Below the pieces are notes generated by a model that was not told the DNA's origin, did no database searches, and saw only the letters and a program-made list of their open reading frames with translations. Both the position numbers and the translations under genes were made by a program. Of a stretch of 64,000 bases of DNA, positions 20,401-31,415 are shown in pieces. The number at the start of each line of letters is the position of its first letter. Position 1 is the stretch's first letter. This DNA is from Cryptomeria japonica (taxonomy: Eukaryota > Streptophyta > Pinopsida > Cupressales > Cupressaceae). Location of the stretch: assembly GCF_030272615.1 (NCBI RefSeq), contig NC_081414.1:340980502-341044501 (forward strand), written 5' to 3'.

Positions 20401-21644
20401 AATCCAAAAACAATTCCTTTGGCATTTTTCATTTTGTCAATAAATGGTACCCTTTGTGCATAGACAGATCGCTAAGCATACATCCAATGATGAATCGATC
20501 AAACATTTGTGTAGACAACAAATAGATAACATGTTACAACACTGCGCTTTACTAAAATCATGCATTAATAGATGAACTTTTAAATCAAACCAGACATTCA
20601 AACTGATCAAAATTGTCATATCAATCAATCAACATCAATATCATTTGTCCTTGTCACTACTATCATGGCTCTTATACAGGGTGTGGTATACTCGAAACCA
20701 AACTGTGTCCTATCTTAGATGGGGTACCGCATTCCCTAGAACCAGACAGCATGATCATTCTTGTGTTCCACTTTTGACAATGATGATCAGAATGTTTGTT
20801 TGACTTGGTTGAATTTGTGAGTCTTATCTTTTTACTAATTTATCTTTGGCTTTGATCATGTTCCTATGTTGCTCGAGGATGCCACTGAGTGATTTAGAGT
20901 GACCAGGATGGTTCATGGTCCCTTTTTCTTTTCTTTGTTGTGTTTTCTGTTTTTGGAATGTTTGTCACAAACTGGGGCAACTATGTCATTGGGTGTCTGT
21001 GATAAGTATGTTCGCTCTGCGAATGCCACACATACCTCGACCCTTGATGTATGCACCCTAGGATGCTTCACTCATTCCTTGTGTGTGATGTGTCTATCTT
21101 TTGTAATAGGGGTTGCGTTTTAGCTCTGGCCTTCAATGCCATGATGCTCTGCATCCGCTTTGCTACATTAAATAAAGGTTCTCACCTACTTCTATGCATT
21201 GGTGAAAGCAAGTTTTTCTTCATCTCTAACTGTCCTCTATCTAATTTCTTCTTACTAACATTTCTTCCATCAGTTTGGGCAGTCAATTTGGTCTAGTTCT
21301 CTAATCTCCAAAAACATAAGCTGCATCCTGCATTCATTGGATAGTGTGTTTGCATTATATCAAGCATTTTATCCATTTCATATTATAAATGCATCAAAAA
21401 CACATAAAAATGTATTCATCTATGTTCCACAATGGTACATAGATAGTGCATAAGACATCCATACATGGAACGTAAACATAAGCCATAACACATTGCATCC
21501 CATCATATAGCTGCATATCATATCATATATCAAAACAATATCAGAGTACAAAATTGGACTGTTTGTCCCAAGTATGGCCTACAGGCTGCATACATAATGT
21601 CACACTACATATGTCTCTGTCATAAGGAGCATGTGCCTCTATCA
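20401..21644. other. GYP-2 noncoding segment upstream of the PPT-proximal PMD unit
   Basis: About 1.2 kb without a supportable gene. From about 21300 to 21560 it is CAT-rich on the + strand (ATG-rich on the PMD strand), matching the ATG-rich tract downstream of the GYP-1 PMD ORF. A short open frame at 20899-21123 looks hydrophobic but has no other support. Confidence 0.55.
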
Positions 21645-23467
21645 CTAGGTGCTCCCTCTATCCTCCTCATCCTTGCCATGTCTCAAAGATGATGTCCCTC
21701 CTGCCCCTGGTCCTAGCTGTGGTGGTCTCCTAGGTCCACTCACCCCCATGCTACTCATTGACCTCCGAGAATGTGGCCTGCTCTCTGTCCTTGATCGTGA
21801 CCGATATGATGCTACTCTCTGCTCTAGTGGAACTGCACTCTCATATAGTGTCCTCCAATAGCATAACTCATCTCCGGTCTCTACCAACATCTGTGCCATC
21901 TCACATGCACTAGCATCCCTAATCGACCCAATATACTCGGTCACTCTCTGCTCTTCTTGTTGTGCCTAGGCTATTGTTGTATCTTGTGCCGCTATTAGTC
22001 TGGCTATCTCTGCTCTAAACTGATCCTTCTCTATCCTCAAGATAGCATTCTGTCTCTCTAGCATCGCAATGTGATCATGCTGACTCGCTATGGTGGCCCT
22101 GCATATCTCCATCTCCTCTATGCTAGCTATCTCCTGCCCTATGGGTATACCCTGCAATGACTCATGATCTACTAGATCTAGCTCATCTCTCTACATGCAC
22201 CTAGGATCCCCCTCACCCTCATCATCTCCCTCATCCTCATCTCCGTCCTCATCATCCCCCTCACCCTCATGATCTCCCTCATCCTCATTTCCATCCTCAT
22301 CATCTCCCTCGTCCTCATCTCCATCCTCATCATCTTCATCCTCCTCTCCAGCAAGTGGGAAGTCCTCTTATCTCCTAGGTATCGGAATATCAGGATCCAT
22401 CAATGGCATAGGCAATCGTCATGCAAACCATCGCTCATACTACTCTGTCATCCCGGCGTCCACAACATCTGATCTCCAATCCCACTGTCTCTATTGTAGC
22501 TGTGTGAAGTTGGCATATGCTATGTGTGGCTGAATCATCCTCCCCCACTAACTCATCTCTCTGTGAGATCAAGCAAAGTGTGCAGTCCCTCTTGGTACAT
22601 CCTATCTCTCTCCAAACTGTCATCTGACTCTCTCTGGTAGGTACATCTCAATCACTCTCTAGCGATTCACTGGTCGCCCAATCAGGTACCTCTCTTATCT
22701 GCAATATGGTAGCTCATCACCATCATCTGACCATCCAGGGCAATCCTGATATGGCCTCCATGTGAACTCTCTCAATCTATCTAGCTCATGTCACCAATAC
22801 AATATGTATCAGAATAGACCCTATCTCAATGTACCCCCATAGTAGTACACATATGGTCAATGTGGTACTACCTATCTCTCTGTAATCGATCGACATATGG
22901 CTATGTGCTCAAATGCCCATACCTATAATAGTGTGACCCCACAGCTCAACGTCTGTACCCTCTGATATGTTATCTGATGCCTGGCTGAAAATATAGCATG
23001 GAAAGCACACATGGTCCCCATGCATATATAGTCCCCTCTATCGCCATCCGCTCTAGCACTCTTCCCCATCCAATAGGGAATTCATGTCCTCATTTATCAT
23101 TTTCTAATAGGCATGCTATAACCACTGCTATCACCACATAACATTGATCATACTCTGCTGCCATGGTCTCCCAGCCAATCTCCCTCTCTATGATATCAAG
23201 GTCATCTGCATCGCACTCAAATAATCTGCATAAAGCATCTCTCCCTATTGCTGGGTCATACACTATCATCTCCCCATGAATCGGAATGCAGAGGATATGC
23301 CACACGTCCTTTAGTGTCACCATCACCTCTCCAGTCAGCAGATGGAAAGAGGAAGTCTCTGAATGCCATCGCTCTGCCAATGCGGTCAGCAATCTTGTGT
23401 TTTCCCTAATCTTGGGCATGAATGTAATATAGTATAATCCAAGTCTTGCTAATGTATCTCTGTTCAT
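21645..23467 (-). pseudogene. Antisense plant mobile domain (PMD) ORF of GYP-2, broken
   Basis: Opposite strand to the element. From ATG 23467 the frame is open to 23090, with LLTALAERWHSETSSFHLL, GEVMVTLKDV and IPIHGE, aligning with the GYP-1 PMD. Around 22925-22880 the PMD phrase TLL-stop-VWAFEHI appears, with a TAG where GYP-1 has Gln. Next comes an acidic Glu/Asp/Gly stretch (about 22345-22198, a CTCATC-type simple repeat). A coiled coil follows at 22157-21966, and a Ser/Arg/Gly-rich tail ends at 21645 (RSRSRTESRPHSRRSMSS). Domain order is the same as in GYP-1. Several stops and shifts make it a pseudogene. It starts about 870 bp from the PPT; in GYP-1 the distance is about 1.3 kb. Confidence 0.8.
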
Positions 23468-24337
23468 GCTCCTGAGTCTATGTCACAACATGAAGCAGTC
23501 AGATCTGTTCTCCCACGTAATCAATGGATACTGTCAACTCTGCATCACAATTGGGGCACACTTTGTCATTTTTAGGGTTTTCTCCTAAGGACTGCATTTC
23601 CTTGTTTCATGCACCAATCAGGGTGTTTCTTATCTATTTTGACCTATTCTACCCTTATCCCTCTTTTCAGGATCATTCGCGCACTATTTTCAATCAAATT
23701 GATGTTTTCAGTGCACAACTGTGCCTATGTACCCTGTCCTGCGCCTGTGTACCCTACACAAGTGCAGAAAATCCTCACACAGGCGCAAAATGTGCCCACA
23801 CAGGCACAGATGTCCATTTTTCCATTCCCTATGGGCCTCGCAATATCCTGCAATCAAGCAAAATTCATGAAATTGACAATATGGGTTTTTGAGCTACATA
23901 CCGCTACTCCTGCATCATCTGGTCATCTGTAGGTGTGTACACGTTCCCCAAGGTGATCTACCATTGGAATGTTTTCCATTTCTATGCAAGCATCCTTTTC
24001 CAGAGCAACAATTCCTCCACTTTGGTCAGTGCAAATGAGCTCTTTTCCTTCTCCTTGTCTCATTTATAGCTCTTTGTCAGTACTTAGATGGACATGCATC
24101 CTCTCCATCTTATGTTGGTCGCAGTCTTTTGCACCTTCCACTTCTTGTCCTTTATGTATCTGACCTCTGATTTTTGATCTGTTCAAACCTATCATTTTTT
24201 ATTATTCTTATTGATTAATTGGCCTCTTTTCTAGATGTTTCCGGCCAATTCCTCGAGGGGGCATGCATATGTCATTGTTATTGTCTGGGGCATTTTCATT
24301 ATTGTTCTTTGAAACAACGCTTAGAATCACATTGTCT
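23468..24337. other. GYP-2 segment between the PMD start and PPT
   Basis: No supportable gene. Near 23725-23815 there are CACACAGGCGC and GCGCCTGTGTA words, close to the ACACAGACGC / GCGTCTGTGT cores of GYP-1 and at the same relative place (between the PMD start and PPT), but here in both orientations. Confidence 0.55.
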
Positions 24338-24352
24338 CAAAGAGGGGCAAAA
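24338..24352 (+). other. GYP-2 polypurine tract
   Basis: CAAAGAGGGGCAAAA directly before TGTAGACGTC, identical to the GYP-1 tract. It fixes the + orientation of GYP-2 and the start of its 3' LTR. Confidence 0.9.
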
Positions 24353-24664
24353 TGTAGACGTCTAAAAATGGTCAACGCTTGTGGAGTCATACTTTAACAT
24401 TTGCGTATTGCCTTATTTTAGGGTTTTTGCATTGCATTAACATTTATTTTATGTTGCGTACTTGGTCTTTATCATTTGCGAGCATCGAGTCCTTCTTCTA
24501 CATTCCTCATTTTGTATCGCTTTTGAATTAGGTCTTATCGATAGCAATCTTTAGTCATGATTTTGGTCGATCTTATCCTGTCACATCAATGTGCATGCTC
24601 ATTTATCATCATTTTGGACATCGTCAATCCTAATCGATGATGGAATTAGGGTTTTGTCCTCTTG

Positions 24665-24900
24665 TCAATCTTGTCATTTTGTGATTGATTCATCATTGAT
24701 CCTTGTCCTTGTCAATCTTGTCATTTTGCGATCGATTTGTCATTGATCCTTGTCCTGATCAATCTTGTCATTTTGCGATCGATTCGCCATCGATCCTTGT
24801 CCTGATCAATCTTGTCATTTTGCGATCGATTTGTCATCAATCATTGTCCTTTTCAATCATGTCAATTTGGATCAATTAGTCATTGTTCCTCGTCAATTGG
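24665..24900. repeat. 47-bp tandem repeat in the GYP-2 LTR
   Basis: Units start at 24665, 24712, 24759, 24806 and, decayed, 24853: exactly 47 bp apart. The core is TCAATCTTGTCATTTTGCGA followed by TCGATTTGTC. Units 2 and 3 are nearly identical; the fifth is partial. Confidence 0.93.
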
Positions 24901-25567
24901 CGCCTATCAATTTGATCTCTTTGTCAATCTTGGTCAATTTGTCAACCAATCTCAATCATTTATCAGCATTGGTCCTTTTTCAATCAAAATCATGATCAAA
25001 TCGACATTAATTTCTTGTTGTCTTGACCTAATTCCTTGTCCTCTTATTTCTAGGGTTTTATGATTTGATCATTAAATCTTTTTCTTCTTCTTGGTGGGTT
25101 AAATAAATCTATTTATTTAGTCCTAGGTGTTTTCATGAATTAATTAATGGATGAAAACCTATTAATTAATTCACCTAATTTATATTTCATCTTTTTCCTC
25201 AATTTTCCAATTTACTAATTTCTCCTAATTCCTAATTTCTTTTTCTCCTATTTTCTTCAATTTTTTTATTATTTCCTCTAAATTCATCCCCTAATTTTCT
25301 CCTATGTTTATGCTTCCATTTGTTGCAATCATGGAGGCTATTTTCTCTCTTCCCTAATTTCATGGGAATGACATTTTAATCTTGTCAATTTTGTCATAAT
25401 TTGTCAATCAATCAATTTTGCATAGAAATCTTGTCAATTTTGTCATAATTTGTCAATCAATCAATCTTGCATGTCAATCTTGTCATAATTTGTCATATTT
25501 GTCATTTTTGATTTGAAATTTCCTTTCAAATCTCTTCATGTTAATCTTGTCATCTCTCCAATTTGTC

Positions 25568-25573
25568 TATAAA
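25568..25573 (+). promoter_or_regulatory. Candidate TATA box, GYP-2 LTR
   Basis: TATAAA in the context GTCTATAAATTGG, in the second half of the LTR at a position suitable for LTR transcription. It is based on sequence alone. Confidence 0.45.
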
Positions 25574-25849
25574 TTGGATGGTTTTCTTCAATCAAAAAAA
25601 TCACGCTTCTAGTATCCTTACATTGTCATTTCATCTTGTCAATCTTGCTTTCATACTATGCTTTTGCACTTGTAGGTGAGATTCACAAACAAAGTAATTT
25701 GAAGGAGAAAGAAGGACACTGGAGAATTATGGAGGAGATATTCACATTTGTAATGGTTTGCATTTGGTTTGATTATCTTGTCTTCATATCTCTATTGAGT
25801 GTAATTAGGATTTCTTATCATTGCAATCTAGTTTTTGTGGTTGAGCTAG

Positions 25850-26649
25850 TTTAAAGTTGCTTTTGATGCATTCCAAATTCCTATCCTACAAATAGTATGC
25901 GCAATATCCAGTCTACTGTGAACAACATAATACAGGTTACCAATCATTGACCTATATTCTTTCTCATCAACAGAGGTTGAATCATCTTGTTTAATAAATT
26001 TACAACTTGTCACCATGAGAGTACCAACCGGTTTACAATCCTCCATGCCAAATGTATTCAACACTTCCTTTACATATTTAGTTTGACAGATAAATATTCC
26101 ACCATTCAGTTGTTGGACCTACAACCCAACGAAAAATTTAATTTCACGAATAAGAAATATCTCAAATTATTTCTTCATTTCCTCAGCAAAAGCCATACAT
26201 AAATTATCATCACCACCAAAAATTGTTTCATCCACAAAGATTTCTACTATCAACATTATGTCTCTATCAGTCTTTAAATATATGTTACTTTCCTCACTTG
26301 TATGCTGAAATCCTATCTTGATTAGGTGTGCATGCAATCTATCATACCAATCTCTTGGTTCCGGTTTCAATCCATACAATGCCTTATGTAACTTGTAAAC
26401 CATATTCTCATCTTCAGACAAAGAAAATCCATCTGATTGTTCTATGTACACTTCATCCTCAAGGATACCATTAAGAAAAGAAAATTTAACTCCATCTGAT
26501 AGACCTTAAATCCTTTAAATGTAGCATAAGAAAGTAACATTCTTACACCTTCCAATATTGCTACCGGTGCAAAGGTTTCACCATAATCTTCTCCTTCTTC
26601 TTGTGCATAGCCTTTGTATACAAGTCTTGATTTATTCCTTACAACCTTG
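25850..26649 (-). pseudogene. COP-E copia reverse transcriptase fragment
   Basis: Minus-strand copia RT: RNKSRLVYKGYAQEEGEDYG, ETFAPVAILEGVR, then KLHKALYGLKPEPRDWYDRL. The catalytic motif reads IFVDETIFGG, where copia elements have VDDIIFGG, so the second Asp is Glu. LYYVVHSRLDIAHTICRIG follows near 25900. It is cut on the right by COP-A at 26655 and resumes in-frame at 40914. It is truncated on the left near 25850, before RNase H. Confidence 0.88.
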
Positions 26650-26654
26650 CCTTC
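26650..26654. repeat. Target-site duplication CCTTC, left copy (COP-A)
   Basis: CCTTC immediately precedes the TG of the left COP-A LTR and is repeated at 40914-40918. Removing COP-A restores one reading frame of the COP-E RT. Confidence 0.95.
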
Positions 26655-27467
26655 TGTTAGGATTCCCACAGATACTGAGAGGGGGGGTGAATCAGTATCT
26701 AACTGGTGAAATGATTTTCTTAACTTAAATCATGTAGGACAAATTAAAATTGTGTACTGGTAAACAGAAAGTAATGCAATGAATAGAGATAAAAACAACC
26801 ACATGAAAAACACACCATAACACAGTAGTTTAATGAGGAAACCTAGTGTGGGAAAAACCTCGGTCGGATTTGTGACCCACAATATTCACTTACTGGCCAA
26901 TAAGAGAATATTACTGCTACAAGAGGGGCCTGCACATGCAGGAAGGCCAAGTGCCTAGAGCTCACTGCTCAATTACAAAATGAGAAGTCTCACTAACTTA
27001 CAAAATGGATTATATAAATCTAATGTCTTGTACTACTTCAAAATAGAATCTACTATGCTAGGTCTAGTACCGGTTTATAGCTCTGCTTCTTACATAAACC
27101 CTTAACCTATAATTCGCATAATAGGTCTGCCTTATTTCACCTAATTACATTCCTCCATGCTTACATAAACCTTTCAATGTTCTACAATCAACTCTCTTAT
27201 ATAAGAGTCATTTTACAACTTGCCAAGTTGGCTTACAATGTTTTTTACAATAATAAATAAAACATATTATCAACAAAATTCATGTCAGCTTCTGTGCCGG
27301 TATGTTTCCTTTCACTGTCGGTGCCGATGGTCTATGTGCCGGTGTAAAGTCTGATCTTACTAGTGCCGGTGGATTGCCTTGCCTATGTCATAGGATTGTA
27401 AGGTTGCCATCAATGACAAAACCTTCAATCACCTACAATGTCTCATTGGAGTGTGCATTTGCCAACA
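26655..27467 (-). repeat. COP-A 3' LTR (left copy)
   Basis: 813 bp, TGTTAGGATTC to TTTGCCAACA, matching 40101-40913. It includes the G-run GGGGGGGTGAATCAGTATC near 26682, the reverse complement of a C-run motif seen at the same place in COP-B and COP-D. Confidence 0.95.
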
Positions 27468-27479
27468 ATCTCCTCCTTT
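27468..27479 (-). other. COP-A polypurine tract
   Basis: Minus strand AAAGGAGGAGAT directly before the LTR TGTTGG. COP-C has the same tract at 57572-57583, and COP-B a close variant at 51781. Confidence 0.9.
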
Positions 27480-27675
27480 GGCATTGATGGCAACACTCAT
27501 GAGAAAAATTCAAAAGTGTATCCAAAAATTGAAGTTCAAAAATTTTACCAAAAAAAATGTGTGCTCCCCCTGAGTAGATGATCCCTAAGTTATTGGATTT
27601 TTCTCATACCACTACTCCCCCTTTGGCATCAATGACAAAGGTTGTCAAAGTGTCAATAGAGTGTAGTTTCCTGTC

Positions 27676-30639
27676 TCAACCTTGTAACCGGTTGGTTACA
27701 ATTTGAAAAAGATCCACCAAAACTAAATTCAAGCTTTCAAGAAACTTTTTACTATCTTTTATTGTTGCCTTTGTTCTTTGAACTGTATTGGTGAGGTGTT
27801 TCATTTGCTCTGCCGGTGTTTTCTGTCCTTGTACCAAATAATCTGATATTTCTTTCCTTAAAGATGCGAGGTAGTCCAATTTTGGACTTAATCTCCATTT
27901 CAGATCCTTAGCCTTACTTTTTATTTTCTCCTTTTCTCTTTCCAGCTTTAGTAGTTCTTACTCAAAACCTATTATCTTTTGCTAAAAAACTTTTAATGAA
28001 TCAGATGAGTTGATGAAATTATCAGCTAGTTTATTAATTTCTTCTTGTTTCTTGCTCATTTTCTTGTCTATGTCAACTGTCAAAAAGTTAGTCTTACAAG
28101 TGTCTCTATACAAACTTTTGAATTCCTTTAATGTGCTACATAGTTCCAGTAGAAGTGTGTCAAACTACCTTGTACACTTCTTTATTTGTTCCTCAATGAA
28201 TTTTTGTTTTTCCTTTTCTAACCTCTCCTTGAATGTTTCCTCTTTTATTTGTTCAACTGTCACTATGTTGTGAGTAATATACTTAGACAAAGTGTCAAGT
28301 TGACTCAAAGAATCCTTATTATCTACATTATATTTCAGAGCTATCATCTTCAAAATTGGAATTGTATCATCTATAGCCTTGTATGCCTATGAGCTACAAT
28401 CTGTTATTTTCTTTATAGAGTCCAAAAGAACTTCAATTACATTTTTTGATTTGAATCCTATAGTTGAAGAGCCAACACTCTAAATTCTACTGATGGGAGC
28501 ATTATCCTTGATTGTAGTGACCTCTGGTAGGTAATTTTGTGTTTCCATTTCCTTAAGCAATGGTTTGTCTTGCTCAGCTATTGCTGGTGGCACTGACTTT
28601 GTATTAACCTTGCCTTGTATTTTTAAGCTCAGAAGTCCACCAACCTTGCCTTTTCCTTTATCCTTGTCTTTTTGATATACTTTGATTGGTTTGGGATTTC
28701 TATACTCTTCCTATTTTTCCTTCTCAACAAGGAATATGTCCCATGCATTTTTAGTTTCCTTTGCAACCTCATTTACTGTACCAACCATCAGTGCAATATG
28801 TTAGTGTGCAGTAGAGAATAATGACCAGTTAGCCTCTACAATCAGATCATCTATTTCCTTTGGTGATTTTACTGGGTAAACAGCAAGTAGTTTTTCCACT
28901 TTTATTTTCTTGTCAAGCTCTACAATAGCTTGCCTTCTTGCTTCAAGTCTTTTAAATAGTTCAGCCGGTAATTCATCCACAACTTGCATCAAGAATTTCT
29001 TGTAGATATCCAAGTGTAGAATTACACTATTTTCAACTTTTTCTTTATCATCAACTGATAGTGAATCATATAATTTGTTGATGTTCTTAAGCTTTCCTTC
29101 CTCTGTTATTTCATCCAAAAGTCTATCAATTGGAGCAATATTTTGTTAAGTCCTTTTCTTTGGTGTTAACTTTTTCTTCTTGGGAGTTATCTTCTTGGTC
29201 AGGGGCCTCACTGCCTGTTGTTTTTGTTTGGTCCTTCTAGGCAAAGGTGTAGTTACCAGTGAAGGTTCCCTTTTCCTCACAACTCTTTTAAATGCAGCTG
29301 GCATATCACTCTCTGAAGAAGTTGCTACCGGTGAAAGGTGAGTTTCAGGTTGTAGTGCTTCCAACTCATCTTCAGTGATACCAGTTTATTTGAGTACATC
29401 TTCTTTGATAGCCTTAGCCTACCTTGATCCTCTCCTCACGGTTGCTTCTACCTTCTTCACTCTCTTCTTAGATTGGATTTGATTCTCAATGGTTTCAGCA
29501 CTGCCAAACACCTCTTCCTTAGGTTCTTTGGGTACTTCCAGAAGGGCTTTTGCATATGTTTCAATTATGTGATCATCTGTCTCATAACCCATTTTAGTAA
29601 CCCAAATTGTTCTTGGGATAACTTCTTCCATCCAGATCTCATCCTTCTTAATGACAAAACATATTTCATCCTTATATTTATTTACAATTTCTTGTGACAG
29701 TTTGACCCTAGTGTTCATCTGGGCCTTCAATGCTTGAAAGTACTCATTAATATTCTTTTCTTTGTTTTCACCCATGTTGTTCAATAAGTCAGATAGTTGC
29801 TTCCTTACCGATATGTCAAATCCAAGGTTCTTGTTACCTATATCGGGCACCTGTTTTGTTATATGAAGCATTAAACAGACAAGTAAATTGCCAAATCTAA
29901 ATGCCCCCTTTTTGTCCTTCTTGATCTTTCCTAGATTGTCAATCAGTTCATCCTTCAACCATTCACAAACATCAATTTTCACATTATCATTGATCATGTC
30001 ATAAGCACTCTTTATGCATAGGCTGGAAACTAAATTTAGTCTATTTGCATGTGTTGTTTTGTAGCCTAGAATCATGCTAATGAATCTCACATTGATGTCA
30101 GTTACATCATTCACCCTTAAGGACCTTTTGTCGGATGTTGCACCTATTAGGTTCATTACTAAGTCATTTGAGACATTATTTGTCTTATCATGTTTGATAC
30201 CAGTGGAGGGTAACCCTGTTACAGCTTTTACAGCTTCTTTGGTAATTTTGTGAACAAAATCTAGCCAAAAGAATGTACCATGTACCCTGCTCATACTATC
30301 CTTATAACTTCCTTAGGGAAATCTGGAATGCTGAGAATTTCAGTGAATCCTAGGGTTTCAATAATTTTGTGTCCAGGTTTCACATTACCAGAATCATCAC
30401 CTATGACAATCTTGTACATGTTCTTAATTTCTTCATCACCTATTTCTTCTATGTGGCAATGGATATACATTCAATGGTCTTTCTACAAAAACTACTCCTT
30501 TGGGAATTTGTGAGAATGTACCAACATTATCATCCTTCTTTGCTATTTCGGGAACTAATTGAAATACGGGCCTAGGGCACTTGATTACTTCCACTACTAT
30601 AGGGTTTGCTATGAATTCAGGTACAGAAGAGGATGCCAT
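27676..30639 (-). pseudogene. COP-A large unrecognised protein (replaces pol)
   Basis: About 990 codons reading leftwards with a few stops and shifts. The N-terminus at 30639 (MASSSVPEF) leads to VGTFSQIPKGVVFVE. A globular-looking block opens at 30294 with SRVHGTFFWLDFVHKITKEA and AVTGLPSTG, and is continuously open to 29419. Then come a basic segment (29364-29146, KKITPKKKKLTPKKRT), a helical part (29118-28801) and a Lys/Glu coiled coil (28353-27676). COP-D at 62840-64000 encodes the same protein (VGTFSYVPEGVVYVE, YVLSRVHGEF). The V-H/R-G and GLP spacing vaguely recalls plant transposon-associated domains, but I cannot assign a family or function. Confidence 0.65.
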
Positions 30640-30945
30640 GATTTATAAATACCTTTTTCTGCCTTTGGAAAGACTAATTGTTGAAATGCTTTGCCTCTTT
30701 GCTCGAAATGCCTTAGCTCTGGAAATTTCGCACTCTTCGAATGTTTGAATGCTCGATGAAGTAAAATGGAGCCAAAAACACTGATTTATAATGTTAATTT
30801 TCCAACTACCACATTTAATGCACGTCAGTTAAGTAATCACTTAGCTTTATCTGCTGGTATAGAAGTAATTTCTACTTCTTACCATCAATCGAGGGAATAA
30901 TAGCATATTTCACATTTGATTGCCAAACCCTCAAAGGAAATTTCT

Positions 30946-31415
30946 TCAATTAGATGAAGAGACTCTTGTCGGTGGAGTGCTACTCTGTTCTACCAGTGTA
31001 GGAGTATTCCTATCAACATCCAGTTCTAATTTCCTGATCCATTGTTTTGAAAAGTCATGCTTAACTTCTTCAACTTTTTCGTTTCCCTTCAAGCTAGGAC
31101 CTTTGTTGTTTACCGGTGAGGACTTTCTTCTACAAAATTTAGCAATATGTCCAATTTTGTTACATGCATAACAAGTCACATTATTTTTTTGAATAGCCTT
31201 TCCATATCATATGTTGGTTTTTGCATTGATTAGATAAGTGTCCAAATCTTCCACAAACATAACATCTTACATTCATTCTGCAATTTTCAGAATTATGACC
31301 AATTTTGTTGCATTTTCAACATTGACCGGTGAGTGTATTGGTATTCTGATAATTTCTAGATCTACATTGATTTTCTCTATGACCATACTTGTTACAGTTA
31401 AAGCATTTTCCATTG
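30946..31415 (-). pseudogene. COP-A nucleocapsid-like region with four CCHC zinc knuckles
   Basis: Reading leftwards from the TRG-a junction: CFNCNKYGHRENQC, then a second knuckle with a stop after its first Cys (C-stop-KCNKIGHNSENC), then CYVCGRFGHLSNQC. After a frameshift comes CYACNKIGHIAKFC (31170-31130). All follow C-x2-C-x4-H-x4-C. The frame upstream of the first knuckle lies at 39388-39550 on the far side of TRG-a. COP-D has the same four knuckles in the same order. CCHC repeats bind nucleic acid in gag proteins. Confidence 0.8.
31411..31415. repeat. Target-site duplication CATTG, left copy (TRG-a)
   Basis: Matches 39388-39392, which lies directly after the outer end of the right TRG-a LTR. 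Confidence 0.95.

Larger units (their letters stand above)
17154..25850 (+). mobile_element. GYP-2, right part of the outer non-autonomous gypsy-type element
   Basis: Resumes GYP-2 after the GYP-1 insertion. Contents: the end of the Gln-rich ORF, a Pro-rich ORF, an A-rich tract with the module shared with GYP-1, an AT minisatellite, an antisense PMD pseudogene, the PPT and a 3' LTR. No gag core, RT, RNase H or integrase was found, so it depends on another element for movement. PPT, LTR start and PMD layout match GYP-1. The right edge is approximate: COP-E coding begins near 25,850 and I could not fix the LTR end. Confidence 0.75.
24353..25850 (+). repeat. GYP-2 3' LTR (right end approximate)
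   Basis: Starts TGTAGACGTC after the PPT; the first eight bases match the GYP-1 LTR. It contains a 47-bp tandem repeat, AT hairpins near 25102-25180 (arms such as GAATTAATTAAT / ATTAATTAATTC) and a TATA-like TCTATAAAT. The partner LTR is outside the window, so the right end is inferred only from the start of COP-E coding sequence. Confidence 0.75.

Noticed and set aside
20899-21296. Hydrophobic short ORFs, possible signal-peptide protein
   Set aside because: Overlapping frames in a noncoding part of GYP-2, no counterpart in GYP-1, no recognisable motif.
24665-24900. Satellite DNA or a CRISPR-type array
   Set aside because: Only four to five 47-bp units, wholly inside one LTR and without spacers.
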